A program made the position numbers and the translations under genes. The notes under the pieces are model-generated. The model was not told the DNA's origin. It did no database searches and saw nothing but the letters and a program-made list of their open reading frames with translations. Of a stretch of 64,000 nucleotides of DNA, positions 11,046-21,760 are shown in pieces (within the stretch, counting starts at the first letter, position 1; the number at the start of each line of letters is the position of its first letter). The stretch covers positions 52,501-116,500 of the forward strand of contig RPFO01000377.1 of the NCBI GenBank assembly GCA_009746045.1, in the 5' to 3' direction. Source of the DNA: Mesostigma viride. Lineage: Eukaryota; Streptophyta; Mesostigmatophyceae; Mesostigmatales; Mesostigmataceae.

Positions 11046-13043
11046 TCACTGGGCCCAGCCCATGTCAGGAGGTGCCGGCCAGGCTGGGCTCAGTGGTCGC
11101 AGTCCTGCGGGGGGGCCGCGTGAGGTGTCTACCTGGTTGGTGCGAGCTAGGTGCCCTACGAGCTGCAGGCGGCGTTGCTTAATGGTGCTGGTGATATAGG
11201 GCATGCCCTGGTACAGGTCCTCATTGCGGACATGAGCAGCATATCCTACTCTGAAAATGGAACGCAGCATGCTGGTGACCGCGCCGTCCAGCTTGCGGGC
11301 CAGGTCGGCGGTGAGGGTCCACGTCTCGGCGCCATACGTGAGAACAGGAAGGACGAGGACCTTGAACAGGTCCTGTTTCTCGATCCTGCCCAGGGGCTTG
11401 CGCCACAGGGCCCGGTACTGGCGTAAAGCGTGCCAGGCGAGGGAGATGCGATGGTCCACATCAACCTCGCAGCTAGGGAGCAGGCTGCCCAGCAGCTTAA
11501 CGCGGTCCCGATACAGGACTCGAGAGCCGTCTAGGAGATAGAGGGGCGGCGGTGAGTTGGTGAGCCCAACCGCCAGGGCCTCTGTCTTCTTGCTGACCTC
11601 AAGCCCCACTGCACGGGCCTCGAGAGCCAGGCAGTCAAGCCATGTCTGCACGTGCTCAGTGTCCTCGAAGAGGGTGGTGTCGTCTGCGTAAATGATGTCT
11701 GCTAGCCGAATCTCCGTGTCCGCACCGCCATGCCAGAATTTGTTAGCAACCTGCACTCCTGGTTCCCTGCCCACGATGCGGGCAAATCGCTTGCGCGCCT
11801 GAATCATTACGTATTCGACAACAATAATGAACAGGTAGGGCGACAGCACGCAGCCCTGCCACACACCCTTCTGTAAAGGGCATGGGGGCGTGGTCCCGTA
11901 AGAAGTGCGCACCGAAGTGGTGGACCCTTCATACAGGTTGCGGATGACAGCAATCAGGGGGCGGGGGATCCGGAACAACTCGAGGATGTCCCAAAGCGCA
12001 GGCCAGAAAACCGAATCGAAGGCTTTGATGAAGTCCACCAGCACAAGGTGCAAAGGGGACTCACCAGGCTGAAGGCGTTGCAGTTCCTCCACCAGTCGGC
12101 GAGTAGCGAAGAGCGCCTGTACTGTGTTGCGACCTGAACGGAAGCCGTGCTGAGTCTCGCTGAGGTGACCGTCCAGGGCCGTGCGCAGGCGGTTCAGGAT
12201 GAGCCGCATAAGAAGCTTGAGGGGGGCACTTTGAATGCACACCCCTCTGTAGTTGCCGGGGTCGGCAGGCGACCCCTTGTTCTTGTACAGCATCGTGCGA
12301 AAACTGTGTTGCCAGGCCGCTGGAGGTGGTTGCGACGACAGCAGAAGGCGGTTGCAGATGTCCCGGAAGAGCAGCATAACACCTGTGTCCTCGAATTCGG
12401 CTGCAAGTTTTACAACTGCGGCCGGAATCTCGTCAGAGCCGGTGGCTGCGTCATAACGCAGGCGCTGGACCGCCTCCGTGACCTCGCGAGAGGTGAAAGG
12501 AGGCATGTCAGACGGGTCGCCAAGTGGGCCGACCAGCGGGGGGACTAGGTAGTCCGCCGCTGACCTAGGCGGGGCCGGGGGCCCTGCGGGGCCGGCCAGG
12601 GCGGCCGGGCGGGCGGCGGCGGCTGGGAGCAGGGGTGGGGGCGGCGCAGCTGTCCCCACGACCTCGGCCGTGGCCGTGGCCCAGGTACGAAGCCGCTTGG
12701 CTGGGGCGCCGGGGACGTCGTGGCGGTGGGGCCGGCCGAGGCCGTCCGGGTGCCCGAGGCGCTTGTACCAGAACCAGGCCCCCTTGCCGTCGTGCTTCTG
12801 CTGGCAGCTGCGCAGGTCCTTGACCATCTGCTGAGCATCTGCCTTCTCAGCCTGCTCGTAGGCGGCCCTCAGAGCTGCTTGCAGCCCAGGTTTGGCGATC
12901 GGATCTCTGTTGCGGCGGAGCATCTGCCTGGCGGCGACCACTGTCGGTGCGTGACGGTGGACAGCAAGCTGCCGACGCGGAGGCAAGGTGGGGAGGGTGC
13001 GGGCAGCCAGGCGATACTTGGCGGCGACACCACGGAGGATCAC
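11046..13043 (-). CDS. LINE ORF2, reverse transcriptase part
   Basis: A 665-residue open frame. RT motifs in order: NYRGVCIQSAPLK; QHGFRSGRNTVQALF; LVDFIKAFDSVFW (motif A); QKGVWQGCVLSPYLF (motif B); IIYADDTTLFEDT (motif C, catalytic Asp pair); GLEVSKKTEALAV (D); VKLLGSLL (E). They are followed by TYGAETWTLT and RRLQLVGHLARTNQVD. The true C terminus continues in another frame to about 10868 (SVIWKKMMDKGKWAQVIEDN near the end), so a small indel near 11060 ends this frame early; the second LINE copy keeps the longer reading in the last part. At the other end the frame abuts the endonuclease frame with a one-base shift near 13040. The fingers-palm region is intact. Confidence 0.9.
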   Translation of the reverse strand: MILRGVAAKYRLAARTLPTLPPRRQLAVHRHAPTVVAARQMLRRNRDPIAKPGLQAALRAAYEQAEKADAQQMVKDLRSCQQKHDGKGAWFWYKRLGHPDGLGRPHRHDVPGAPAKRLRTWATATAEVVGTAAPPPPLLPAAAARPAALAGPAGPPAPPRSAADYLVPPLVGPLGDPSDMPPFTSREVTEAVQRLRYDAATGSDEIPAAVVKLAAEFEDTGVMLLFRDICNRLLLSSQPPPAAWQHSFRTMLYKNKGSPADPGNYRGVCIQSAPLKLLMRLILNRLRTALDGHLSETQHGFRSGRNTVQALFATRRLVEELQRLQPGESPLHLVLVDFIKAFDSVFWPALWDILELFRIPRPLIAVIRNLYEGSTTSVRTSYGTTPPCPLQKGVWQGCVLSPYLFIIVVEYVMIQARKRFARIVGREPGVQVANKFWHGGADTEIRLADIIYADDTTLFEDTEHVQTWLDCLALEARAVGLEVSKKTEALAVGLTNSPPPLYLLDGSRVLYRDRVKLLGSLLPSCEVDVDHRISLAWHALRQYRALWRKPLGRIEKQDLFKVLVLPVLTYGAETWTLTADLARKLDGAVTSMLRSIFRVGYAAHVRNEDLYQGMPYITSTIKQRRLQLVGHLARTNQVDTSRGPPAGLRPLSPAWPAPPDMGWAQ

Positions 13044-14035
13044 TGAAATATCCCCGGCGGCGGAATGGCGTGTAACTGCTGTCGGCTGCCCCCGGCGTCG
13101 AATACGGCCAGGAAATCATCCCTGTGCGACATAGCGGCCTGCTCTTCTGCTGACATCTTGTCGGCATCCTTCAGCACAATCCGGAGCACTTTCAGATCTG
13201 GCTGAGGTGCCAGCTGTCGCGACGGTTTCACCCCAGGAAACCGCAATCTGATGCGAGCGAGCACGAGACGATGATCAGATTCCACCGTGCTGACAGAATC
13301 TTGCAGGACGCGAGCATCGACAACTGAGGGGCGCTGAGCCCGACGTACGCAGACATAATCAAGGCACACCACCCGATCCGACGGCCCAAAAAAGGTGGCC
13401 AGCTGCTCAGCGGGGCGTGCGAAAGAAGCATTGCATGCAACCAGCGCAGATTCTGCCAGCAGATTCGCAAATAAAGGCGTGTTACCGTTGGCTGTCGTGT
13501 TGGTTGGGGAATACTGAGCGCCCCCAGTGCCAACTGGCAGCGTGGCGTTGGCGTCGAGCAGCATAACCAGGAAGTGCCGAGCTGGGATGTTGGCCTCCTC
13601 CTCCTTGAGGGCGTCGAAGAAGGCCTCACCTTCCGCCTGAGCCCGACCCGCATGTGGTGCATATCCCACGATAACGGTTAGCGTGTGGTGTGAATGGCCC
13701 TCAGTGGCCGAAAAAGTGGCCACTAGCACACGCGGGTACCGCAGCACGATGGACTGGAGCTGCTCTGATGCTGCCGGAGAGCACAAGAGGCCCACACCAC
13801 CTTGGCCCGGCGCGTCGCCGCCACCATAGTGGAACCGCCAGCCTGCCCGCAGGTCGTCGACCAGCAGACCGTTGACCGCGTGCTGAGGGTCAACGGTGCG
13901 TCGGTGCTCCTGGACACCAAGGACAGCGATCTTGTTGTCGGCGCACACCTGGGCGATCAGCTCGTCGACGCGTTGGCGTGCTGGGGTGCCGGGCCGCTCG
14001 TAGAAGGATCTGCAGGGAGGGTGCGCACGTTAAAA
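13040..14035 (-). pseudogene. LINE ORF2, APE-type endonuclease part
   Basis: Nicks target DNA to prime reverse transcription. The first segment (14035 to about 13960) reads LGIASFNVRTL and carries the family's Asn. The rest (13948-13040) carries LGVQEHR with the catalytic Glu, LVMLLDANATLP, VVCLDYVCV and the terminal VESDHRLVLARI with the Ser-Asp-His triplet. The two segments are in different frames, so an indel of a base or so lies near 13960-14000. A further one-base shift separates this frame from the RT frame. The family normally has one continuous ORF2, so this copy is inactive as it stands. Confidence 0.85.
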
Positions 14036-14243
14036 CTTGCAATACCAAGAATGGGCCGTTGCCCTATTAGCGGGGGGGTGGGGGTGGGGGTGGGGGTGGA
14101 GAAGGGTAGTGCTGGAGGTGGGGGTGGGGGTGGGGGGGGGGGGGGGGGGTGGCGATTGGGGTTAATGCTTGTCAACGCATGGAGGCTTTCTTTCAGGACG
14201 GATATGCGTCGTCTCCGTCCTGGCTGGGGTCGCCGGCGTGTCG
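14036..14243 (-). other. LINE ORF1-ORF2 spacer with C-rich tract
   Basis: On the plus strand, runs of GGGGGT and a 12-18 base G-run (14071-14150) could form G-quadruplexes; the element's sense RNA is C-rich here. Together with 28502-28510 on the far side of hAT-A, it forms the spacer between the two LINE reading frames. Confidence 0.6.
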
Positions 14244-14261
14244 ACTGGGCCCAGAGTGAGA

Positions 14262-14350
14262 TCGTACGTTATACGCGTTATACGGTCACGGTGGAGTATA
14301 ATGTATAATACGGTATGATACGGTATAATACGATATTATACGTTATCGTA
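14262..14350. repeat. hAT-A left subterminal ATACG repeats
   Basis: Dense TATACG/CGTATAATACGG palindromic units of about 10 bp follow the left end. The same units follow the right end (28465-28485) and occur near both ends of hAT-B (34807-34890, 36240-36400). Subterminal repeats of this sort are transposase binding sites in hAT elements. Confidence 0.6.
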
Positions 14351-14760
14351 CGGACACACTCAGAATACTCTGATTTTACACATTTTAAGACACCCACCAT
14401 CAATCCACATGTTTTTAACACTGTTTTGGACATAATCCAAGGTTGCCCTACCCTCGGCTATACTCTGTACGGTGGACATTGTGGACACGATCGATGTATT
14501 GCATGTAATACTGAGAATGTAAACCTGCGCATGCATAATTGTGTGTATGTGTGTATATATGTGGCTTTATATTGGTTATGTTTACTTGGGTGCCTTCACT
14601 TTGATGCAAGTAATTATATATTTTAATATATATATGTGGCTGTGCATGCACGCAAATACTACAGTAGTATACAATTAATGCATGTAGTATGTTTGCATGG
14701 TGCGATGCTATGTGAATATACTGAGCTGCATGTGACTACAGGTGTGTGACTCGTGGTGTG
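14351..14760. other. hAT-A body, no gene seen
   Basis: AT-rich, with TATATATG and TGTGTGTATG microsatellite-like stretches. No coding potential is recognised. Confidence 0.4.
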
Positions 14761-14840
14761 CATTAATTAATTAATTAACTGAATTAATTAATTAATATTA
14801 ATTAATCTCGTGTCCCCGTTGGGGGACCACGGAGGCTAAA
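14760..14840 (-). mobile_element. Truncated LINE 3' end (TTAA tail and hairpin)
   Basis: A compound (TTAA)n tail is followed on the plus strand by CTCGTGTCCCCGTTGGGGGA, a variant of the LINE terminal hairpin (stem CCCC-GTTG-GGGG). How much of the sequence to the right (to about 15136) belongs to this insertion is unclear. The bases at 14905-15149 look like a decayed coding sequence. Confidence 0.55.
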
Positions 14841-16193
14841 CAGGTGGGGATGTGATAAGTAACTCACATATTCTCACCTTCCATACAACAACCTTGTTTT
14901 CCAGCAGGCTGAAGAGCATGACAGGCGTCTATGAGCTCGCCAGCTCCTTGCAACGGTGATGCCGCTCCCAGGCAGCTAGGGTCCTTGACTACGCGATATA
15001 GAATGTCTACCGTGTGAAAACCTCCATACAGGAAGCGTAGCAAAGCCAGATAACTGCCCGATCAATTCTGGGTAGCTTTAGGAAGCATGGCATACGCAGC
15101 GTAAGGAAAACCATTGAAAGCTGCCTAGGAAAACCATTGAAAGCTGCGGACTACCTAGTCCCCCCGCTGGTCGGCCCACTTGGCGACCCGTCTGACATGC
15201 CTCCTTTCACCTCTCGCGAGGTCACGGAGGCGGTCCAGCGCCTGCGTTATGACGCAGCCACCGGCTCTGACGAGATTCCGGCCGCAGTTGTAAAACTAGC
15301 AGCCGAATTCGAGGACACTGGTGTTATGCTGCTTTTCCGGGACATCTGCAACCGCCTTCTGCTGTCGTCGCAACCACCTCCAGCGGCCTGGCAACACAGT
15401 TTTCGCACGATGCTGTACAAGAACAAGGGGTCGCCTGCCGACCCCGGCAACTACAGAGGGGTGTGCATTCAAAGTGCCCCCCTCAAGCTTCTTATGCGGC
15501 TCATCCTGAACCGCCTGCGCACGGCCCTGGACGGTCACCTCAGCGAGACTCAGCACGGCTTTCGCTCAGGTCGCAACACAGTACAGGCGCTCTTCGCTAC
15601 TCGCCGACTGGTGGAGGAACTGCAACGCCTTCAGCCTGGTGAGTCCCCTTTGCACCTTGTGCTGGTGGACTTCATCAAAGCCTTCGATTCGGTTTTCTGG
15701 CCTGCGCTTTGGGACATCCTCGAGTTGTTCCGGATTCCCCGCCCCCTGATTGCTGTCATCCGCAACCTGTATGAAGGGTCCACCACTTCGGTGCGCACTT
15801 CTTACGGGACCACGCCCCCATGCCCTTTACAGAAGGGTGTGTGGCAGGGCTGCGTGCTGTCGCCCTACCTGTTCATTATTGTTGTCGAATATGTAATGAT
15901 TCAGGCGCGCAAGCGATTTGCCCGCATCGTGGGCAGGGAACCAGGAGTGCAGGTTGCTAACAAATTCTGGCATCATTGGCGGTGCGGACACGGAGATTCG
16001 GCTAGCAGACATCATTTATGCAGACGACACCACCCTCTTCGAGGACACTGAGCACGTGCAGACATGGCTTGACTGCCTGGCTCTCGAGGCCCGTGCAGTG
16101 GGGCTTGAGGTCAGCAAGAAGACAGAGGCCCTGGCGGTGGGGCTCACCACTAACTCACCGCCGCCCCTCTATCTCCTAGACGGCTCTCAAGTC

Positions 16194-16978
16194 CATCCCG
16201 TTTCGTTTAAGTGGCCAGCCGGAGCGGCTGCTTAGGTTTTAGCGGGCAAGTGTTCGAAGCGCGTCATTGGTGAATTACTCGGGAACTTGGGTTTCCCCGC
16301 GAAACTCCAACCGCACGTTCAGATTTCCAAATCTCAAGTAAAGTTCGGCGCAACTTTCTGAACGGGGGCAGTTGACGAGCAGCATTCCTCCGGACGAATG
16401 AATTGCGTTCCATACTTGCGCAAAATTTTGAAAGGTAGCTTGCGTGCAGCCCTACTAAAATTTGCGCGCACGTTCAGATTTCCAAATCTCAAGTAAATTT
16501 CGGCGGAACATTCTGAACGGGGGTAGTTGGCGGGCAGCGTTCCTCCAGACGAATGAAATGCGTTCCATACTAGCGCAAAATTTTGAAAGGTAGCTTGCGT
16601 GCAGCCCTACTAAAATTTGCGCGAAGTGTGGGACTGAAAATTCGTAACGGAAACTTTTTGGTAGTTGCCGTCACTTCCTCTTGTGCAAACGTGTGGGAGT
16701 GAAAATTCGTAACGGAAACTTTTTGGTAGTTGCCGTCACTTCGTTTTGCGCGAGTGTTGGGCTGAAAATTCGTAACGGAAACTTTTTGGTAGTTGCCGTC
16801 ACTTCCTTTGGTTCGACTGAAAATTCGCTGAAATTCGCTGAATTCGTACCGTAGCCTAATTTTTAGTACCTCGAAGTGACGGGGCACCTAAAAATTTGCC
16901 CACAAGTACACTTGGCAGCGCGCTCACTGGGAAAAATTGTACAGCCGCTCCGGCGGGCCACTTGAACGAATTGTAATG
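16194..16978. mobile_element. 785-bp MITE with 29-bp inner terminal inverted repeats
   Basis: Present in LINE copy 2 and absent at the same place in copy 1, so the boundaries are read from comparison. Inverted repeats at 16202-16230 and 16942-16970 match at 27 of 29 positions (core GCCGGAGCGGCTG). The extreme ends are CAT...ATG. The target duplication is at most about 2 bp (CC). It has no coding capacity. The superfamily is not resolved. Confidence 0.85.
16312..16815. repeat. Two tandem blocks inside the MITE
   Basis: A 155-bp unit is present twice (16312-16466, 16467-16621), followed by a 63-65-bp unit present three times (about 16626-16815) with the core GAAAATTCGTAACGGAAAC. Most of the MITE is therefore tandem repeat. 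Confidence 0.85.
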
Positions 16979-17829
16979 CCCGTATCGGGACCGCGTTAAG
17001 CTGCTGGGCAGCCTGCTCCCCAGCTGCGAGGTTGATGTGGACCATCGCATCTCCCTCGCCTGGCACGCTTTACGTCAGTACCGGGCCCTGTGGCGCAAGC
17101 CCCTGGGCAAGATCGAGAAACAGGACCTGTTCAAGGTCCTTGTCCTTCCTGTTCTCACGTATGGCGCCGAGACGTGGACCCTCACCGCCGACCTGGCCCG
17201 CAAGCTGGACGGTCCGGTCACTAGCATGCTGCGTTCCATTTTCAGAGTAGGATATGCTGCTCATGTCCACAATGAGGACCTGTACCAGGGCATGCCCTAT
17301 ATCACCAGCACCATTAAGCAACGCCGCCTGCAGCTTGTAGGGCACCTAGCTCGCACCAACCAGGTAGACACCTCACGTGGCCCCCCCGCAGGACTACGAC
17401 CAGCCCAGCCTGGCCGGCACCTCCTGACGTGGGCTGGGCCTAGCTAGTGATGTTAGACGCCGCAAGGCCCGCACCTTCAAGGAACAGCTAGTAGAGGATA
17501 TGGGGGGCCTCGGCCTCTCCGTGATTTGGAAGAAGATGATGGACAAGGGCAAGTGGGCCCAGGTCATAGAGGACAATGAGCCCCCCCCAGTGGGGAAGCG
17601 CCCGCGTGTGCAGTCCCGCGGGAGGCACGCCAGATAGCTCCCCCTCGGGCAGCGTGCGGCTGCCTAGATAGATGTTGTAGTTAGAATGCTGTTAGGTAGA
17701 TGTAGTATGTAGCCAATATAGATAGATTAGACCGGTAGGAATGTTGCACCCATCCATCCATCCATCCATCGGGGTTAATGCTCCGTGACTCCCCAACGGG
17801 AGCACGAGTCTAATTAATTAATTAATTAA

Positions 17830-18609
17830 TTGAAAGCTGCGGAAAATCTGATAGCACAACTGCAACAAGTGGAGAACAAAATAGCAAGAAAAACCCAGAA
17901 ACGGCACAAAAAGTTTCATGCCAGGTTCATTAAGAGCGCAAACAGACTGGGCGGTGACATGCGGCAAATCAACGTACCACGGCCGGCATTATTTCCTACC
18001 CAGGCGCGCAAGAAAAGCCAGCCAGCCATGGATGGATTAACCGCGGATCGCGCAGGCCTGAACGAAATCATTTTAGAAATGACAGGAAATGGCCGCAGAT
18101 CGAAGATGCTTAGGTTATTTTCATGGTGTCCGTTACTAAACGGCTCTTGCTGCATCAAAATAACCCACGAATATCGAGTTCTACCGTCGCATGCAGGCAC
18201 ACATGCTAGATTATTCATCGCGGCCAAATTGTTGGATGAGACCCCCGTGCAAATCTGTACCAACAAAGGCAGCGAATTTGCAAATAGTGCAGATCTTGCT
18301 ATGAAACATCATAATAGAACATCACTTTTAACCATCGGCTTAATTTTTTCGCCTGTCGCCCGCCGGATTAGCCATATTTTAACGGAACGCACGTCGCCAT
18401 GGCCACCTCCGCACGGTGCGCGCACTGTGCACCACAATTTCAAAATAAGATCGCGTCGAATTGTGAAAGTTCAGACGGGTCAGTACTTAGTAGAGATACG
18501 AAATCTGTGGCTTCAAATCGTTGCCCTGTCGTTCTGGCATCCTATAGCCGCGCAAAACGTAAAAAAAACCGCGGAAAATACGGCATTATACGGTATTATA
18601 CGTCATTAA
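17830..18609 (+). CDS. Unassigned open frame in hAT-A (259 codons)
   Basis: Reads from the LINE target duplication onwards and is open to 18609. The first 60 residues are Lys/Arg-rich with an amphipathic helix-like start. No domain is recognised. Before the LINE inserted, its frame was continuous with the short segment at 15070-15149 (LGSFRKHGIRSVRK), so it may be a decayed piece of a longer coding region of hAT-A. A chance frame is possible, and the last codons run into ATACG repeat and the TTAA tail. Confidence 0.25.
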   Translation: MKAAENLIAQLQQVENKIARKTQKRHKKFHARFIKSANRLGGDMRQINVPRPALFPTQARKKSQPAMDGLTADRAGLNEIILEMTGNGRRSKMLRLFSWCPLLNGSCCIKITHEYRVLPSHAGTHARLFIAAKLLDETPVQICTNKGSEFANSADLAMKHHNRTSLLTIGLIFSPVARRISHILTERTSPWPPPHGARTVHHNFKIRSRRIVKVQTGQYLVEIRNLWLQIVALSFWHPIAAQNVKKTAENTALYGIIRH

Positions 18610-19285
18610 TTAATTAATTAATTAATTAATTAATTAAACTCGTGCTCCCGTTGGGGAGTCACGGAGCACCGAAGTGCTTTTAATCCCTGTGTGTGCACTA
18701 CAGGAGAAAGGGCAGAGACCCCCAGTCTCCTTCATGCCAAAGGCATGCCACAGCTGCAATCGGGCGCGGCTAGCTAAAAGGACAGGCTAACGATCCGGCA
18801 AACTGTGGGTGCAATAAGACCCATGTGAGCATATCATAGCAAGGAGCGTGGGCAAGTAATCTGAACATAGCCAGGGCGTAGCATGGCTGTACTAGGACTA
18901 GGCTAAGGCTATGGCTGCTGGTTGTGTACATACCGTGCGTTGGCGGCACGTGACTAGGTGTGTTGGCACAGCTAGGCAACAGTCTAGGCATGGCTGCCTT
19001 AGCGGCAGTGACGCCAATGGTTACAAGCTAGGGCTATTATTCTAGCCCGCTGGGGGCGTCCACATCTTGTGGTTGATCATCAGGTCCCCGCCCCTCCAGT
19101 ACACCTTGGGCTTCTGGGGGTCCTGCTTATGGCGGAGGTATTCCGGCCACAGGTCGCGTCGCTGCGCTGTTGCTGAGCGGGGGTGAGGTCGTCATCCAGC
19201 GTCCAGGTGAGGTCGTGCAACCGCTTGCGACGAGAGAGGAACCGCTGCTTATCCTCAGGGGAGGGGAAGGTGAGTAGCGTCATTA
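18605..19285 (-). mobile_element. Truncated ORF1-only (HAL1-like) LINE relative
   Basis: Read on the minus strand it holds the C-terminal part of an ORF1 protein (19283 to 19042), a 3' UTR of about 360 bp, the CTCCC-CAAC-GGGAG hairpin and a long (TTAA)n tail. ORF1 motifs: a FPSPEDKQRFLSRRKRL stretch, TLDDDLTPAQQQ, and KVYWRGGDLMI in a neighbouring frame. The stop of ORF1 leads straight into 3' UTR, with no endonuclease or RT. CGTCATTA flanks both ends and may be the target duplication. Confidence 0.7.
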
Positions 19286-20943
19286 TGCGTCATTATGCGC
19301 TAAAACGTATTACGTATGAAAAATTATACGCGAAAAACCAGCGCATAACGTATTATACCGTATTATACTGTCCAAAAACCAAATGTCCTCATTTGAGGAC
19401 ATAGTCCTCGTTTGAGACGGGGGGCCGGGGTCAGGGGGGCGGTTTTGGCGCCAAAGTTGGTCCTGAGGATCCCTGGTGGGTTTTGGCGCGAAACTGGGAT
19501 AGGTACTGAGCGCGCCAAGCCCCCGGGGTCGACAGGGGCCGACCGTACCTGGAAAATATGAGGCGAGGAAAAGTACCTACTACAGCAAGAACGTTGCAAT
19601 GTAATCGAGTATTTTGTCGAGTGACGGCTATGGGGTCGTTCCAGTTCTGAGGCTTGCCTGAACGTTATTATAGGCCATTATTTTGCCCCGAATGAAGACA
19701 GAACTTTAGATCATCATCTAGTCATTTCGAAGATGCTGCTTTTGACGTGCAGTTGCTTTGTATATGTCGAAAATATTGTTCATGAACGGATTTTGGCATC
19801 GTTGAAGAAAATCTGGAAGCTACGTAGATGGCATGATAGGTCAGTATGCAGTTCGGTTTTACAATTTCTTTTTCCGCCCAGTAGCTGCGGATATCGCGAG
19901 TATGGGTTATGGTACGCTTCTGGGTTAATGGGCGACCCGGGCAACAGAGGGACCTGGGCAGTTAGATGGGTCAAAGAGTCTCCATTTTTTCGTCGTGATA
20001 TCGCAGTCACGCCTGGCGAAAACCACGGCGAGCGCGAGCCATATTTTACTTTTGCCGCAAGGCTGGGTGCTTCCCGGGCGTCACCGTCCTTTAATATATA
20101 TTTCTTGAGCTGTCCCGCGCAGCTGGCGGCCTGGGCGCACGTCAAGAACAAGGTTCCGGATGTCATCCGCAGCCGCATCGTTCTAAACAAGCGTGTCAAG
20201 AGTATCGTAGCTTATAACTCCCGCAGACTTAATGATTCCGGTTCTTTTCAATGCCCAACGTCGTGGTTGTGATTACGCCTATGTCCGGGGAACTTAAAGG
20301 AAGTTTGCTGGGTAATGCTTTCTTTTCCCGTGGTGTCACTGAAAAGGTAAACGGCCTTGCGTCGTCAAAACAGCAGCAAGTAGAAGTCACTGTGCTTAGT
20401 TGCAATGTGGTAGTTTGATTTAACACATATACTGCCTTGTTGCTGAAAACTTTTTCAAGGCTTGCTGGGATGTTGCCCGTATGTTTCTAACGCTTAACCT
20501 CATGTCCAAGTGAGCTAGACTGGCTTGGAAACTTGAGCTTGTCATGCTTACATTGTGCTTGTATTGCTATTTGTGCCTCTTTGCAGTATCTGCTTCATAT
20601 ATATTTGAAGGCTTCAGCATCATTGTCGAGCACCGTGGTGGCAGCCAAGCCTCCAATAACGATCATGGACCTAACCTTGGCAAGTATTTGCTTCTTATTT
20701 CATTCTTTGGACTGGGCTAGCTTTGAGCTAGCTTTACACCTGCTATTTGGCCTGCACCATGGTCCCTGGCTGCCAGTTACATTTTGTGCCCCACCCCGGC
20801 AGGCTGCAGGGTCTAGGATAGCGAGGGTGTAACGTAGACATGTTGTGGGCACCTTGGGTGCATTTTCAGGACCAGCCATGACCTGGCCCTCACCTTCTTT
20901 CTGGGCATATTGTTGACTTGAGTGCTTGTTGGTCACTCGCGTA
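19286..20943. other. hAT-A body between the ORF1 fragment and the copia element
   Basis: Contains ATACG repeats (19290-19375), a 20-bp palindrome with ATGTCCTCA arms (19383-19402), GC-rich DNA at 19420-19560 with GGTTTTGGCGCG and GGTTTTGGCGCC repeats, and the unassigned frame at 19733-20272. The rest (20273-20943) shows nothing recognisable. Confidence 0.45.
19733..20272 (+). CDS. Unassigned open frame in hAT-A (179 codons)
   Basis: Begins with a hydrophobic, Cys-containing stretch (MLLLTCSCFVYV). It has a Gly/Trp-rich centre and a basic C-terminal part with VIRSRIVLNKRVKS. No family is recognised and it may be chance or the remnant of a transposon protein. Confidence 0.2.
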   Translation: MLLLTCSCFVYVENIVHERILASLKKIWKLRRWHDRSVCSSVLQFLFPPSSCGYREYGLWYASGLMGDPGNRGTWAVRWVKESPFFRRDIAVTPGENHGEREPYFTFAARLGASRASPSFNIYFLSCPAQLAAWAHVKNKVPDVIRSRIVLNKRVKSIVAYNSRRLNDSGSFQCPTSWL

Positions 20944-20948
20944 GCGAC

Positions 20949-21391
20949 AGTTAATAAACGAGTGGACCTCTCAATGCTCAATGGCCTAACGCATGTGTTT
21001 ATTACAATAAATCACAAGCCCCGCACCCAACGTGCACAAGGGCATTTAGCATTGTCGACAAGCAACGCTCTGCCTGGCCGCCACGTCTGGAGCAGCCGAC
21101 AGTGGCCGTTGGGCTCTGTGGTGCAGCCTGAGTGGCGCGACGCCACTGCTAGACTCTCAGGACCTTAGTCCAACATCCGACACCTCAATGTCAGTCCCGA
21201 GTGGGTACTGGCGACGCCGTACCGCCAATCCTACTTGGGTACTGGCGTCCGTCACCAGGACTCGGCTATCGAATAGTCTAGCCTGCCGAATCACATATAG
21301 CCGGGACTTCTGACCGAGCCTACACGTGCGAAACCCCAGATAGCACATTGCTATCTGGTACTTAGCCTATGTCCACGACTAGAGGCTAACT
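20949..21391 (-). repeat. copia 3' LTR
   Basis: 443 bp, apparently identical to the copy at 27814-28256. Contains ATCCGACACCTC and GGTACTGGCG repeats and short inverted segments. Being downstream of RNase H in the sense direction, it is the 3' LTR. Confidence 0.92.
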
Positions 21392-21760
21392 CCAGTTTTA
21401 TTCTTTTTTTTTTTTTTTTTTTTTTTTTAAGGCATCAGTGCTGCACCTCCAGTTTTTATTCCTTTTTGTTTTTTTCAGGTACTTGGCAATATCATGAATA
21501 AGACATTGGTACAGGAAAACTCATATCAGACCACAATGGACGTTGTGAATTAAAGCGCCCACAGACCCCATTGCCTTTAAATCTGACAGTGTCTTTGAGG
21601 TTTCTGAACCTAGGATCCCCTGTTTGTACAAGTCAGTGGAGTGATGAGTGGCTATGGAAAAACCAGGGGGCACATCAAGAAATTATTATGTTTGTTGCCA
21701 AGTTGCCACCAGCTGGGAAAGACCATAGTCTGCACCATTAGTCTGGAGTGCCCTATTTCA

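Larger units (their letters stand above)
15150..17640 (+). pseudogene. RT pseudogene of LINE copy 2
   Basis: Frame 15137-16051 encodes PPFTSREV through motif B and on to NKFWH, where the frame is lost. The YADD and motif D region resumes at about 15981-16193 in another frame. After the MITE, 16987-17447 gives the GAETW region and GHLARTNQVD, and the C-terminal tail (KWAQVIEDN, then RPRVQSRGRHAR) ends near 17637. Several breaks make it non-functional. Confidence 0.85.
15150..17829 (+). mobile_element. LINE copy 2, 5'-truncated, with a MITE inside
   Basis: This copy is nearly identical to the RT half and 3' UTR of the nested LINE but in the opposite orientation. It starts inside the RT coding region and ends in the same hairpin and (TTAA)n tail. 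A perfect 13-bp target duplication, TTGAAAGCTGCGG, lies at 15137-15149 and 17830-17842. A 785-bp MITE interrupts it at 16194-16978. Relative to the first copy it also has a short insertion of about 4 bases near 15972 that breaks the frame just before YADD. High identity to copy 1 means both are fairly young. Confidence 0.9.

Noticed and set aside
14071-14150. Pro-rich protein start for LINE ORF2
   Set aside because: The proline run comes from the C-rich spacer. The conserved endonuclease begins only at about 14035, so the upstream codons are probably untranslated or poorly defined.
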